This document shows, in pieces, positions 9,465-16,566 of a stretch of 32,013 nucleotides of DNA. The notes under the pieces are model-generated. The model was not told where the DNA came from. It searched no databases and worked only from the letters and a program-made list of their open reading frames with translations. Positions within the stretch are counted from its first letter, which is position 1. Every line of letters begins with the position of its first letter. Source of the DNA: Nevskia sp. (GTDB lineage Bacteria > Pseudomonadota > Gammaproteobacteria > Nevskiales > Nevskiaceae). The DNA lies in NCBI GenBank assembly GCA_028291645.1, contig JAQGNU010000154.1, forward strand, positions 1-32,013, given 5' to 3'. The position numbers and the translations under genes are program-made.

Positions 9465-10103
9465 ATGCAAACGACGTTGAAACAGCGGATGGCATTGATG
9501 GCGCGCCGCATCGCGCTACTCGACGCGATGGTGATCGCCGTGCTGCTGCTGGGCATGGCGACAACTTCCGCGATTGCCGCGAAGAAGCAGGCGCCGACGC
9601 CAGCGGCAGCGCCGGCTGACAGCGCGCAGCTGTTCGAGCCGATCCGCAGCGTCATTCAGAGTCCACGCTGCGTGAACTGCCACGTCGCCGATGGCGTGCC
9701 GCGGCAGTTCGACGACAGCCGCCCGCACGCGCAGAACGTGCACGGCGGCGCCGACGGCAAGGGCGTCACCGGTCTCGCCTGCAGCACCTGCCACTACACG
9801 CAGAACCCAGCGGCCGCATCCGGCCCGCATGCACCACCGGGTGCGCCGAACTGGCATCTGGCGCCGATCGAAATGGTCTGGTACGACGTCGGCGCGCGCG
9901 ACATCTGCCTGCGGCTGCGCGATCCCAGGCACAACGGCGGCCGCGATCCGGCCGCGCTGGTGCACCATTTCGCCGACGATCCGCTGGTGGGCTGGGGCTG
10001 GCAGCCGGGCGGTGCGCGCAGCTTGCCGCCGCTGACGCGGCCGCAGACCGTCGCCGCCGTGCAAGCCTGGATCGCCGCCGACATGCCCTGCCCACTGCAG
10101 TAG
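9465..10103 (+). CDS. Exported di-haem cytochrome c of the Mo-hydroxylase operon
   Basis: 212-residue protein with an N-terminal signal or anchor (basic start, hydrophobic residues about 21-39) and two c-type haem-binding motifs, CVNCH at 69-73 and CSTCH at 106-110. The C-terminal half, rich in Trp, His and Pro, resembles proteins found beside isoquinoline-1-oxidoreductase-type subunits. It starts 14 bases after the large-subunit stop with GGAGA as ribosome-binding site. The likely role is to accept electrons from the periplasmic hydroxylase and pass them to the respiratory chain, taking the place of an FAD subunit. The haem motifs are seen directly; the electron route is inferred from context. 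Confidence 0.85.
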   Translation: MQTTLKQRMALMARRIALLDAMVIAVLLLGMATTSAIAAKKQAPTPAAAPADSAQLFEPIRSVIQSPRCVNCHVADGVPRQFDDSRPHAQNVHGGADGKGVTGLACSTCHYTQNPAAASGPHAPPGAPNWHLAPIEMVWYDVGARDICLRLRDPRHNGGRDPAALVHHFADDPLVGWGWQPGGARSLPPLTRPQTVAAVQAWIAADMPCPLQ

Positions 10104-10268
10104 CGAGCTTGCTGCGTGTTCGCGACGGTGATCTGAGAAAAGCGCCGGCCAGCCGGAGCTGGCGTCTCCAGCGCACTTACGGCACTGCCGCCACGCCGCT
10201 GCGGCGAAGTCCTTTGCCGGTTTTTGCACTGCCGCCGAATTCGCCGCGCCATCGGCGGTCGAACCGGC

Positions 10269-10628
10269 ATGGACAGACTTGCGAACCACGACATCGAGTT
10301 GCATGCACCACTGATCCGCGCCAAGGCCACCTGGCAGGACGAGGTGGTGTTCGTCTGCCGCAAGTGCATGCGCAAGCAGCGTGACGGCGTCGACGGCGCG
10401 GGCACCAGCCTGCGCAAGTGGCTGCGCCGCGCGTTGAAGCGCGCCGGGCTGGGCAAGCGTGTGCGGGTGATCGAGACCGGCTGCTTCGATCTGTGCCCGA
10501 AGCGGGGCGTGACACTGGCGCGCGGGCGTGATCTTGCCGATTCGAGCAGACCGCTGCGGGTGTTGCGCAAAGGTGAGAATCCGGCAGTGTTGCTGGACTG
10601 GTTGGGCGATCTGCGCGCGGACGATTGA
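10269..10628 (+). CDS. Small thioredoxin-like [2Fe-2S] ferredoxin-domain protein
   Basis: 119-residue protein with four well-placed cysteines: Cys30 and Cys33 (CRKC) and Cys72 and Cys76 (CFDLCP). This resembles the thioredoxin-like [2Fe-2S] ferredoxin fold, although the first pair is closer together than the spacing of about ten residues usual in that family. The sequence between the pairs is Arg/Lys-rich. The ATG at 10269 is preferred over a GTG at 10224, whose extra residues look like a shadow. It lies 165 bases after the cytochrome gene, so it may be a separate unit. A role in redox or Fe-S handling is likely but unassigned. Confidence 0.68.
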   Translation: MDRLANHDIELHAPLIRAKATWQDEVVFVCRKCMRKQRDGVDGAGTSLRKWLRRALKRAGLGKRVRVIETGCFDLCPKRGVTLARGRDLADSSRPLRVLRKGENPAVLLDWLGDLRADD

Positions 10629-10751
10629 GCGGGCGCTGCGGCGACTGCAAGCGAGCCGCGGCGCCGGTTACTGCGTGGCTCCGACCAGCCCGAGATCCAC
10701 GATCGTTCGAGCCGCCGTCCACTACACTGAGCGGATTCGAAAGGGAAGCGC

Positions 10752-11684
10752 ATGTCGACTCAGCTGCCGCCGCAGGCCGCCGCGAAATCTCCGCACGTGC
10801 GCCGCGTGCGTGACCGGCTTGCAGCTGTGCCCACCACCATCGAAAGCCGCACGCTGCGGTTTGCCGGCTATCGCACGCGCGCCGTGCTGCGCGAGGGCAG
10901 TGGTCCAACCGTGCTCTGTCTGCACGGCTGGTCCGATAGCGCGGACGCCTATCGTCCGCTGATGCAGGCGCTGAGCCGCACCGACGCCAAGCTCGTCGCG
11001 CTGGATTTCCCCGGTCACGGCGAAGGCCCCAGGCTGGCGCCGCGGCCGCAGCGCGTGCTGCCGCAGATGACCGCGTTCGCGCTCGCGGCGATCGATCACT
11101 ACGCCGCGCACGCGCCGCTGATTCTGCTCGGTCATTCGCTCGGCGGCCGCACCGCGCTGGCCGCCGCTGTGCAGCGGCAGCGACAGGTGGCCGCGGTGCT
11201 CGCGCTGGCGCCCGCGCCGTTGCGGCTGCGACTGTGGTTGCGTGCGGTGGCGGCCGAGCGCTGGCTGATTCCGCGCGCTGCGCGCCTGCTCGGCCTGCTG
11301 CCGGATGCGTGGGCGCGGCGGCGCTATCTGCAGGGCCATCGCCGCACGTTCTTCGCGCCCGACATGGTCGATCCGCAAGTGTTCGCCGACTTCGCCCGCT
11401 ATTGCGATGCGCGGCGCATGGCGCAATACACCGCCGGCCTGCATCGCATCGGTGGCGAACTCGGCGAGTCGCTCGAACTGCGCGCGCTGACGATGCCGGT
11501 CGATCTGGTCTGGGGGCGCAACGATACGCTGGTGCCGCCGGCCGCTGCGCGCGCCTACCGCGCGCAGATTCCGCACGCGCGCTACGTCGAACTCGACAAC
11601 TGCGGCCACAACCCCGCGCAGGAACAAACCGCTTGGCTTGCCGCGCGCCTGCGTGAGCTTCTCGCTAGCTTGCAGAGCAGCTGA
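10752..11684 (+). CDS. Alpha/beta-fold hydrolase
   Basis: 310-residue cytosolic serine hydrolase of the alpha/beta fold. The oxyanion segment LHGWSDSADAY is near residue 57, the nucleophile elbow GHSLGG places Ser129, Asp258 follows in GRNDTLVPP, and His286 is in CGHNPAQE. A cap region of about 80 residues, very Arg/Leu-rich, lies between the nucleophile and the acid. AAGGGA precedes the ATG by about 6 bases. It resembles esterases and C-C hydrolases; the substrate cannot be told. It lies just upstream of the RimK-like ligase gene, separated by a 163-base gap with a hairpin. Confidence 0.88.
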   Translation: MSTQLPPQAAAKSPHVRRVRDRLAAVPTTIESRTLRFAGYRTRAVLREGSGPTVLCLHGWSDSADAYRPLMQALSRTDAKLVALDFPGHGEGPRLAPRPQRVLPQMTAFALAAIDHYAAHAPLILLGHSLGGRTALAAAVQRQRQVAAVLALAPAPLRLRLWLRAVAAERWLIPRAARLLGLLPDAWARRRYLQGHRRTFFAPDMVDPQVFADFARYCDARRMAQYTAGLHRIGGELGESLELRALTMPVDLVWGRNDTLVPPAAARAYRAQIPHARYVELDNCGHNPAQEQTAWLAARLRELLASLQSS

Positions 11685-11697
11685 AAGAAATAGGCGA

Positions 11698-11735
11698 CAG
11701 CCGCGGTGCGGTGTTAGCATTTCACCGCGCGGCTG
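11698..11735 (+). other. Imperfect GC-rich hairpin between hydrolase and RimK-like gene
   Basis: CAGCCGC (11698-11704) pairs with GCGGCTG (11729-11735), and GCGGTG (11708-11713) with CACCGC (11723-11728). There is a 3-base bulge on the left arm and a 9-base loop. No T-run follows, so it is not a classical terminator. It could attenuate transcription between the two genes or fold in the leader of the ligase mRNA. Confidence 0.4.
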
Positions 11736-11761
11736 CCATCCCATTCCCGTCGCGCCGTTCG

Positions 11762-11851
11762 ATGATCGAAGAGCCGGAACACCCTCTCCCCAACTTGCTG
11801 CGTACGCGCTTAGCCATTGCCCCTCCGTCGATGAGCAAAGGAGGCGTGTGA
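11762..11851 (+). CDS. Possible 29-codon upstream ORF overlapping the RimK-like start
   Basis: ATG at 11762, 29 codons, TGA at 11849-11851. Its stop overlaps the GTG start of the ligase gene in a GTGA arrangement, the pattern of translationally coupled genes. The last codons (from AGC at 11834) span the AAAGGAGG that would serve the ligase. No ribosome-binding site is seen before its own ATG, and the peptide has no recognisable motif. It may be chance. Confidence 0.22.
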   Translation: MIEEPEHPLPNLLRTRLAIAPPSMSKGGV

Positions 11852-13332
11852 GCGGCATCGTGGTGGTCGATCAGCGCAGCGACTGGCCGGTGGACATTCC
11901 CGGCGTCGAGATCGCGACCGCCTGGGAATACCTGACGCAGGAATCGTTCACGCGGCTGCGCGGCGCGCGCGTCTACAACCTGTGCCGCACGTTCAGCTAC
12001 CAGACCACCGGCTACTACGTCAGCTTGCTCGCCGGTGCGCGCGGCCATCGCATCCTGCCGGACATCACCACGGTGCAGGATCTGAAGCTGGCCGAAAGTC
12101 CCAGTGTCTTGAACGACGAAATCGAAGAGTTGATGCAGAAGAGCCTGGCGCGGCTCGGCTCCAACGAATACATCCTCAACGTCTATTTCGGCGAGAGCCC
12201 CTACGCGCGCCACGAGCGGCTGGCGCGCTCGCTGTTCAACCTGTTTCCGGCGCCGCTGCTGCAGGCCAAGTTCGTCTGGCGCGGCGACGAGTGGCGCGTC
12301 GATACCTTGAACGCCGTCGCGCTCGGCGAAGTGCCGGCCTCGCATCACGAATTCCTCTACCAGACCGCGCGCGACTACTTCACACGCCGGCGTGCGCCGC
12401 GCCGCAAGCGCGATTCGACGCGCTACGACCTGGCGATCCTGGTCAACGAGGACGAGAAGGAAGCGCCGTCGAATGCGCGCGCGCTGAAGGCGTTCGAGAA
12501 AGCCGCCGAAGACCTCGGCTTCTCGGTCGATTTCCTCGACAAGAGCGACTACGGCCACGTCGCCGAGTACGACGCGCTGTTCATCCGCGAGACCACCGCG
12601 GTCAATCACCATACCTATCGCTTCGCGCGCAGAGCGGCGCGTGAAGGCCTGGTCGTGGTCGATCATCCGGAGTCGATCCTGCGTTGCGCCAACAAGGTCT
12701 ATCTGGCGCAGCTGATGGACCGCTACAAGATTCCGCAGCCGAAGACGATGCTGGTGCATCGCGCCAACGTCGCCGAAGTGGTGCGCGAACTCGGTTTCCC
12801 GCTGGTGCTGAAGCAGCCCGATTCGCAGTTCTCCAAAGGCGTGATCAAGGTCGAGAACGAAGCCGATCTGAAGCGCGAGACGCGCGAGTTCCTCGAACGC
12901 TCCGACCTGATCGTCGCGCAGGCCTACGAGCCGACCGAATACGACTGGCGTGTCGGCGTGCTCGAAGGCAAGCCGCTGTACGCCTGCCGCTACTTCATGG
13001 CGCCGGCGCACTGGCAGGTGGTGAAGCGCGACAAGAACGGCGGCAAGCGCGAAGGCGGCCACGAGACGCTCGACATCAAGGACGTGCCGCCGCAGGTGAT
13101 CGCGGTGGCGGTGCAGGCCGCGCGTGCGATCGGCAATGGTCTCTATGGCGTCGATCTGAAGCAGTTCGGCAACGTCGTCAAGGTGATCGAGGTCAACGAC
13201 AATCCGAATCTCGATTACGGCGTCGAAGATCTGGTGCTGAAGGAAAAACTCTATCGCAGCGTGATGGAGTATTTCGTGCGCCAGCTCGACGTGCAGACGC
13301 GCCAGCGCGAGCCGGATTCGGCGGCGCGCTGA
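11848..13332 (+). CDS. RimK-family ATP-grasp amino-acid/peptide ligase with RLAN-type N-terminal domain
   Basis: 494-residue protein. Residues about 1-190 match the RimK-like ATP-grasp N-terminal (RLAN) type of domain. Residues about 270-480 form a RimK/glutathione-synthetase-like ATP-grasp domain with NKVYLAQLM, the ATP-contacting segment FPLVLKQPDSQFSKGV, and the metal-site VIEVNDNPNLDYG near residue 446. Such enzymes join an amino acid to a protein or peptide carboxylate using ATP; this member's substrate is unknown. No in-frame ATG is available near the domain start. GTG at 11848 follows AGGAGG (11839-11844) by only 3 bases, so GTG at 11860 remains possible. A GNAT gene follows 23 bases later, a pairing seen in other genomes. 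Confidence 0.86.
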   Translation: MSGIVVVDQRSDWPVDIPGVEIATAWEYLTQESFTRLRGARVYNLCRTFSYQTTGYYVSLLAGARGHRILPDITTVQDLKLAESPSVLNDEIEELMQKSLARLGSNEYILNVYFGESPYARHERLARSLFNLFPAPLLQAKFVWRGDEWRVDTLNAVALGEVPASHHEFLYQTARDYFTRRRAPRRKRDSTRYDLAILVNEDEKEAPSNARALKAFEKAAEDLGFSVDFLDKSDYGHVAEYDALFIRETTAVNHHTYRFARRAAREGLVVVDHPESILRCANKVYLAQLMDRYKIPQPKTMLVHRANVAEVVRELGFPLVLKQPDSQFSKGVIKVENEADLKRETREFLERSDLIVAQAYEPTEYDWRVGVLEGKPLYACRYFMAPAHWQVVKRDKNGGKREGGHETLDIKDVPPQVIAVAVQAARAIGNGLYGVDLKQFGNVVKVIEVNDNPNLDYGVEDLVLKEKLYRSVMEYFVRQLDVQTRQREPDSAAR

Positions 13333-13355
13333 GACGCGCGTCCGGCGTCCGTGCG

Positions 13356-13814
13356 ATGAACGAGCCGCTGCATCAAGGTCATGTACGCCGCGCACATGCG
13401 GGCGACGGCAGTGCCATCCTGACGCTGGAAGAACTGTTCCCGAGCGATCGCATGTCGATGCGCTCGGTGCGCCGTTTCCTGACTGCGGCGAACGCGCGCA
13501 GCTGGGTCGCGGAACTCGAAGGCGCCGTCGTCGGTAATCTGATTCTGCTGACCCGCAAGGGCAGCCGCATCGCGCGCATCTATTCGGTGGTGGTGGCGCC
13601 GCCGGCGCGCGGACGGCGGTTCGGCGAACGCCTGGTGACTGCTGCGGAAATCGAAGCACGCACGCTTGGGCTGCAGGCGCTCTCGCTGGAAGTGCGCGCC
13701 GACAACGCCGCTGCGCGCGCGCTGTACGCCAAGCTCGGCTATCAGGAAGCCGCCGTACTGCCGGGCTATTACGATGACGGCGGCGACGGTCTGCGCTTGA
13801 GGAAAGCGTTGTAG
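13356..13814 (+). CDS. GNAT-family N-acetyltransferase
   Basis: 152-residue acetyl-CoA-dependent acetyltransferase. The core shows the beta-4 / acetyl-CoA loop VVAPPARGRRFGERLV near residue 80. The C-terminal LEVRADNAAARALYAKLGYQ segment is typical of RimI-like members. It is translated 23 bases behind the RimK-like ligase and is probably cotranscribed. In relatives this GNAT module is often fused to a C39-type peptidase domain; here that part is absent and the gene ends normally. Acetylation of the ligase product or its target is a reasonable inference only. Confidence 0.88.
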   Translation: MNEPLHQGHVRRAHAGDGSAILTLEELFPSDRMSMRSVRRFLTAANARSWVAELEGAVVGNLILLTRKGSRIARIYSVVVAPPARGRRFGERLVTAAEIEARTLGLQALSLEVRADNAAARALYAKLGYQEAAVLPGYYDDGGDGLRLRKAL

Positions 13815-13901
13815 CTGCCGGGCTGAAGCTGGCGTAGATGCCAACAACGACGGGGTTCTGGGGTAACTTCAGTCAAAGCGATCCAACAGGGGAGAACATC
13901 A

Positions 13902-14453
13902 ATGAAGCTAGCAGTGGCACTGCTTTTAGCAGGACTGTTGTCGGGCGGTGCGCGCGCAGAAGTGGTGGAAGCGCAGGCCGATGGTTTCAAGATCAAGCAA
14001 ATGCTGATCATCGCCGCGCCGCCGGAGAAGGTCTACGGCGCCTTCGTCGACATCGGCAGCTGGTGGGCGGCCGAGCACACCTATTCCGGCAATTCCGCCA
14101 ATCTGCATATCGACGCACGGCCGGGCGGATGCTTCTGCGAAGCCCTGCCGGACGGCGGCGGCATCGTCCACATGACCTTGGTCAACGTGATGCCGGGCAA
14201 GCGGCTGACACTCAGCGGTGCGCTCGGACCGCTGCAGATCGCCGGTGTTGCCGGGGCGATGACGGTGCAGCTGCTGCCGAAGGACGGTGGCACGCAGTTC
14301 GGGCTGCTGTACAACGTCGGCGGCTATTTCCCCGGCGGCCTCAAAGCGATCGCAGGCGATGTCGATGCGGTGCTGACGTTGCAGGTGCAGCGACTAAAGC
14401 GTTTCGTCGAGACGGGTGCTGTGGCTGATCCGAAAGCTACGGCGAAGCCGTAG
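13902..14453 (+). CDS. Exported SRPBCC (START-like) family protein
   Basis: 183 residues. A clear signal peptide (basic start, leucine-rich core, cleavage expected after residue 19 in the sequence ARA) targets the periplasm. The rest looks like an SRPBCC helix-grip domain, with APPEKVYGAFVDIGSWW at its start, a central GGCFCEALPDGGG loop and a closing helix. This fold binds hydrophobic ligands or acts as a stress-related chaperone (AHSA1-like); the ligand is unknown. GGGGAG lies 8 bases before the ATG. The gene ends in a region of hairpins and repeats, convergent with the low-GC gene on the other strand. Confidence 0.82.
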   Translation: MKLAVALLLAGLLSGGARAEVVEAQADGFKIKQMLIIAAPPEKVYGAFVDIGSWWAAEHTYSGNSANLHIDARPGGCFCEALPDGGGIVHMTLVNVMPGKRLTLSGALGPLQIAGVAGAMTVQLLPKDGGTQFGLLYNVGGYFPGGLKAIAGDVDAVLTLQVQRLKRFVETGAVADPKATAKP

Positions 14454-14470
14454 CGCGCAGGCCAAGCTAA

Positions 14471-14487
14471 CGTGCGCTCGGCGCACG
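14471..14487 (+). terminator. Hairpin downstream of the SRPBCC gene
   Basis: A perfect 7-bp stem, CGTGCGC (14471-14477) with GCGCACG (14481-14487), and a 3-base loop, 18 bases after the SRPBCC stop. Only a weak T-rich stretch follows (ATTCCTGATCGTT), so intrinsic termination is likely but not certain. Confidence 0.45.
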
Positions 14488-14546
14488 ATTCCTGATCGTT
14501 GCGCAAAGCCTTCCGCGTGGAAATTTTCGTAGGTGCGAGGCGAGCA

Positions 14547-14660
14547 AGAGTAGGGTGGGTTAGCCGCGACAGCGGCGTAACCCACCGGCCGCGGCCCGCG
14601 GCCCGCGATAATCACCTGCGCAGCCTCAACGCGGAAGGCGGGATGCTCCCGCCCTACTCT
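14547..14660. repeat. Compound palindromic repeat element
   Basis: A 114-base element bounded by exact 9-base inverted ends: AGAGTAGGG at 14547-14555 and CCCTACTCT at 14652-14660. Inside is a long hairpin, GGTGGGTTA-GCCGC (14554-14567) with GCGGC-G-TAACCCACC (14572-14586), carrying one bulged G. Near the right end is a second hairpin, GGCGGGA/TCCCGCC. A tandem GCGGCCC pair lies between them. The GTGGGTTA...TAACCCAC core looks like dispersed palindromic repeats known from many proteobacterial genomes. It sits between the ends of two convergent genes and may also stop transcription from both sides. Confidence 0.65.
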
Positions 14661-14672
14661 CGCTGCGCATTG

Positions 14673-15371
14673 TTAAGGGTCGTCGCTCGCCGGTCCCGGA
14701 AGCATTGGTGGTGGTGACCCACTAGGTAGCTCTTCTCGGGTGGACTGGGTTCTCCAAACTATCTGCGCAAGTTCTCGGATGCGGTCAACGAATGGCTTTG
14801 CATCTTTTCCAAGTTTGCCCAGAAGAACACCAGCGTCCCCGACGAGCCCATAGAAGCGGTCGAGGTCTGAAACTTTTTTATGGAGCTCCGACTGTAGACG
14901 TTCCAGTTTTGTGAGAAGACGTTGCCGATGATCGGCAGACAAACTCGGCGTAGACGTAGCCAACACTCTCAGTTCATTTATAAGGGTCTGAATTCGTTTT
15001 AGATCGCCCTCTGTGAACTCAAAGAAATGTCCACGACCGATCTTTATAGAAAGGAGTGAGCGTTGCGCCTCATATGTGAGGCTTGCGGATTGCTCCTTAA
15101 TGTCCTTGTAAATCTTTTGAATGTACCCGGCGATGTTGTAACAGTCCGTTTGAATGCTGTTCTCCAAAGGTGGACTTTGCGTCCCAAATTTCAGGCTGTG
15201 CTCTTCGACAAACGTGTCCACCAGCGCTAGCGCTCGAAGATAGTCCTCGTATGATTCAAGTTGCTCGTCACGCTTAGTGTTCGAGTGAACCTCAAGAAAT
15301 TGTTTGCAAATCTCCCGCAGCGCCAATAAGGGATCTTGTGGTAGCCGCTCAATAAATTGATCCGAGAACAT
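14673..15371 (-). CDS. Hypothetical low-GC protein downstream of minE
   Basis: 232-residue protein that I do not recognise. It has no signal peptide. It looks mostly helical and charged. A more hydrophobic Gly/Leu-containing segment lies near residues 175-206 (it includes GDAGVLLGKLGKD), and a Pro/Ser-rich tail ends in PASDDP. The ATG is preceded by GGGGAG 5 bases upstream, and it starts 26 bases after the minE stop on the same strand, so it could be read from the min operon. Four 60-base lines counted by hand give about 45-52 % GC, well below the neighbouring genes. It lies beside a palindromic repeat. This suggests recent acquisition. No function is offered. Confidence 0.75.
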   Translation of the reverse strand: MFSDQFIERLPQDPLLALREICKQFLEVHSNTKRDEQLESYEDYLRALALVDTFVEEHSLKFGTQSPPLENSIQTDCYNIAGYIQKIYKDIKEQSASLTYEAQRSLLSIKIGRGHFFEFTEGDLKRIQTLINELRVLATSTPSLSADHRQRLLTKLERLQSELHKKVSDLDRFYGLVGDAGVLLGKLGKDAKPFVDRIRELAQIVWRTQSTREELPSGSPPPMLPGPASDDP

Positions 15372-15397
15372 GCTTCTCCCCTGACACGTAATGCTGG

Positions 15398-15670
15398 TTA
15401 GGCATTCGCCTCCGGCAAAGTAATATTCAACTCCAACACCTCCAACCCATCCTCCCGCTGCACCGTAAACTGCACCGAATCATCCGGCACCTGCACATAC
15501 TTGCGCACCACCGCGAGTAACTCCTCGCGCATCTTCGGCAAGTACACCGGCCCATTCGATTTGCCGGCCAGCTGATCGCGCTGGTAGGCGACGGCGACCA
15601 TCAGACGGTCGCGCGCGGTCTTGGCGGTGTTATTTTTTTTCTCTACGCGAAAAACTTTCAGCCAATCCAT
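15398..15670 (-). CDS. minE: MinE, cell-division topological specificity factor
   Basis: 90-residue MinE, which stimulates the MinD ATPase at the membrane and drives pole-to-pole oscillation so that MinC is lowest at mid-cell. The N-terminal amphipathic membrane-contacting segment and the MinD-contact helix are visible (DRLMVAVAYQRDQ, residues about 21-33). The C-terminal dimerisation part ends in LELNITLPE. Its ATG shares one base with the minD stop (TAATG). The length is normal. Confidence 0.97.
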   Translation of the reverse strand: MDWLKVFRVEKKNNTAKTARDRLMVAVAYQRDQLAGKSNGPVYLPKMREELLAVVRKYVQVPDDSVQFTVQREDGLEVLELNITLPEANA

Positions 15671-16482
15671 TACTGGCCTCCGAACAGCTTGCTTAAGAAG
15701 CCCTTCTTCTGCTCGTTCATGAAGCGGTGCGGGCGTTCTTCGCCGAGGAAGCGTGCGACCAGATCGGTGTAGGCCTGGCCGGCTTCGCTGGTGAGGTCGC
15801 GGATCACCGGTTCGCCGGAATTGGAACTGGTCAGCACCGTCGGCGATTCGGGGATGATGCCGAGCAGCGGAATCGCCAGGATTTCCTTGACGTCGTCGAC
15901 GCTCAGCATCTCGCCCTTGGCGACGCGCAGCGGGTTGTAGCGCGTCAGCACCAGATGTTCCTTGACCTTGGTGTCACCTTTCTCTGCGTGGCGTGCCTTG
16001 CTGGAGAGAATCCCGAGTACGCGGTCGGAGTCGCGCACCGAGGACACTTCCGGATTGGTCACCACCAGCGCTTCGTCGGCGAAGTACATCGCCAGGAACG
16101 CGCCGCGCTCGATGCCGGCCGGCGAGTCGCAGATGATGTATTCGAAGTCCTTTGCCAGCTCGTTGAGCACGCGCTCGACGCCTTCCTGACTCAGCGCGTC
16201 TTTGTCGCGCGTCTGGCTGGCAGCGAGGATGTAGAGGTTCTCGACGTTCTTGTCGCGGATCAGCGCTTGCTTGAGATTGGCTTCGCCGTTGATGACGTTG
16301 ACGAAGTCGAACACCACGCGGCGTTCGCAGCCCATGATCAGGTCGAGATTGCGCAGGCCGACGTCGAAATCGATGACGGCGGTTTTCTTGCCGCGCTGGG
16401 CAAGGCCGGTGGCGAACGAAGCGCTGGTCGTGGTTTTACCCACGCCGCCCTTGCCGGATGTGACTACGATGATTTTGGCCAA
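15670..16482 (-). CDS. minD: MinD, septum-site ATPase
   Basis: 270-residue membrane-cycling ATPase of the ParA/MinD group. The deviant Walker A motif KGGVGKT begins at Lys11 (signature lysine) with Lys16. The later DSPAGIE segment and the C-terminal amphipathic membrane helix (GFLSKLF) are present. It recruits MinC and is regulated by MinE. The start is a TTG at 16482, giving TTG-GCC-AAA-ATC (MAKI), with GAGGAA 5 bases upstream; no in-frame ATG fits the conserved N-terminus. It lies 84 bases after minC, and the stop overlaps minE. Confidence 0.97.
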   Translation of the reverse strand: MAKIIVVTSGKGGVGKTTTSASFATGLAQRGKKTAVIDFDVGLRNLDLIMGCERRVVFDFVNVINGEANLKQALIRDKNVENLYILAASQTRDKDALSQEGVERVLNELAKDFEYIICDSPAGIERGAFLAMYFADEALVVTNPEVSSVRDSDRVLGILSSKARHAEKGDTKVKEHLVLTRYNPLRVAKGEMLSVDDVKEILAIPLLGIIPESPTVLTSSNSGEPVIRDLTSEAGQAYTDLVARFLGEERPHRFMNEQKKGFLSKLFGGQ

Positions 16483-16566
16483 CGGTATTCCTCGTGCAGT
16501 GCTGACGACCTCAAATACGAATGGCTGAAGCAGGCGCTCGCGCGCCGCTCCTCAAACCCCCGCTTC

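Noticed and set aside
8086-9564. 492-codon minus-strand open frame opposite the Mo-hydroxylase large subunit
   Set aside because: Shadow frame; plus strand carries the GEPGTP and other cofactor motifs.
10148-10163. GCCAGC-CGGA-GCTGGC hairpin after the cytochrome gene as a terminator
   Set aside because: Short stem, no T-run, and similar small hairpins are frequent in this GC-rich sequence.
11722-13659. 645-codon open frame on the minus strand across the RimK-like and GNAT genes
   Set aside because: Antisense shadow of GC-rich coding DNA; composition is His/Arg/Asp-rich with no domain, while the plus strand has clear motifs.
13838-14428. 196-codon frame overlapping the SRPBCC gene
   Set aside because: The overlapping frame at 13902 has a signal peptide, ribosome-binding site and domain; this one has none.
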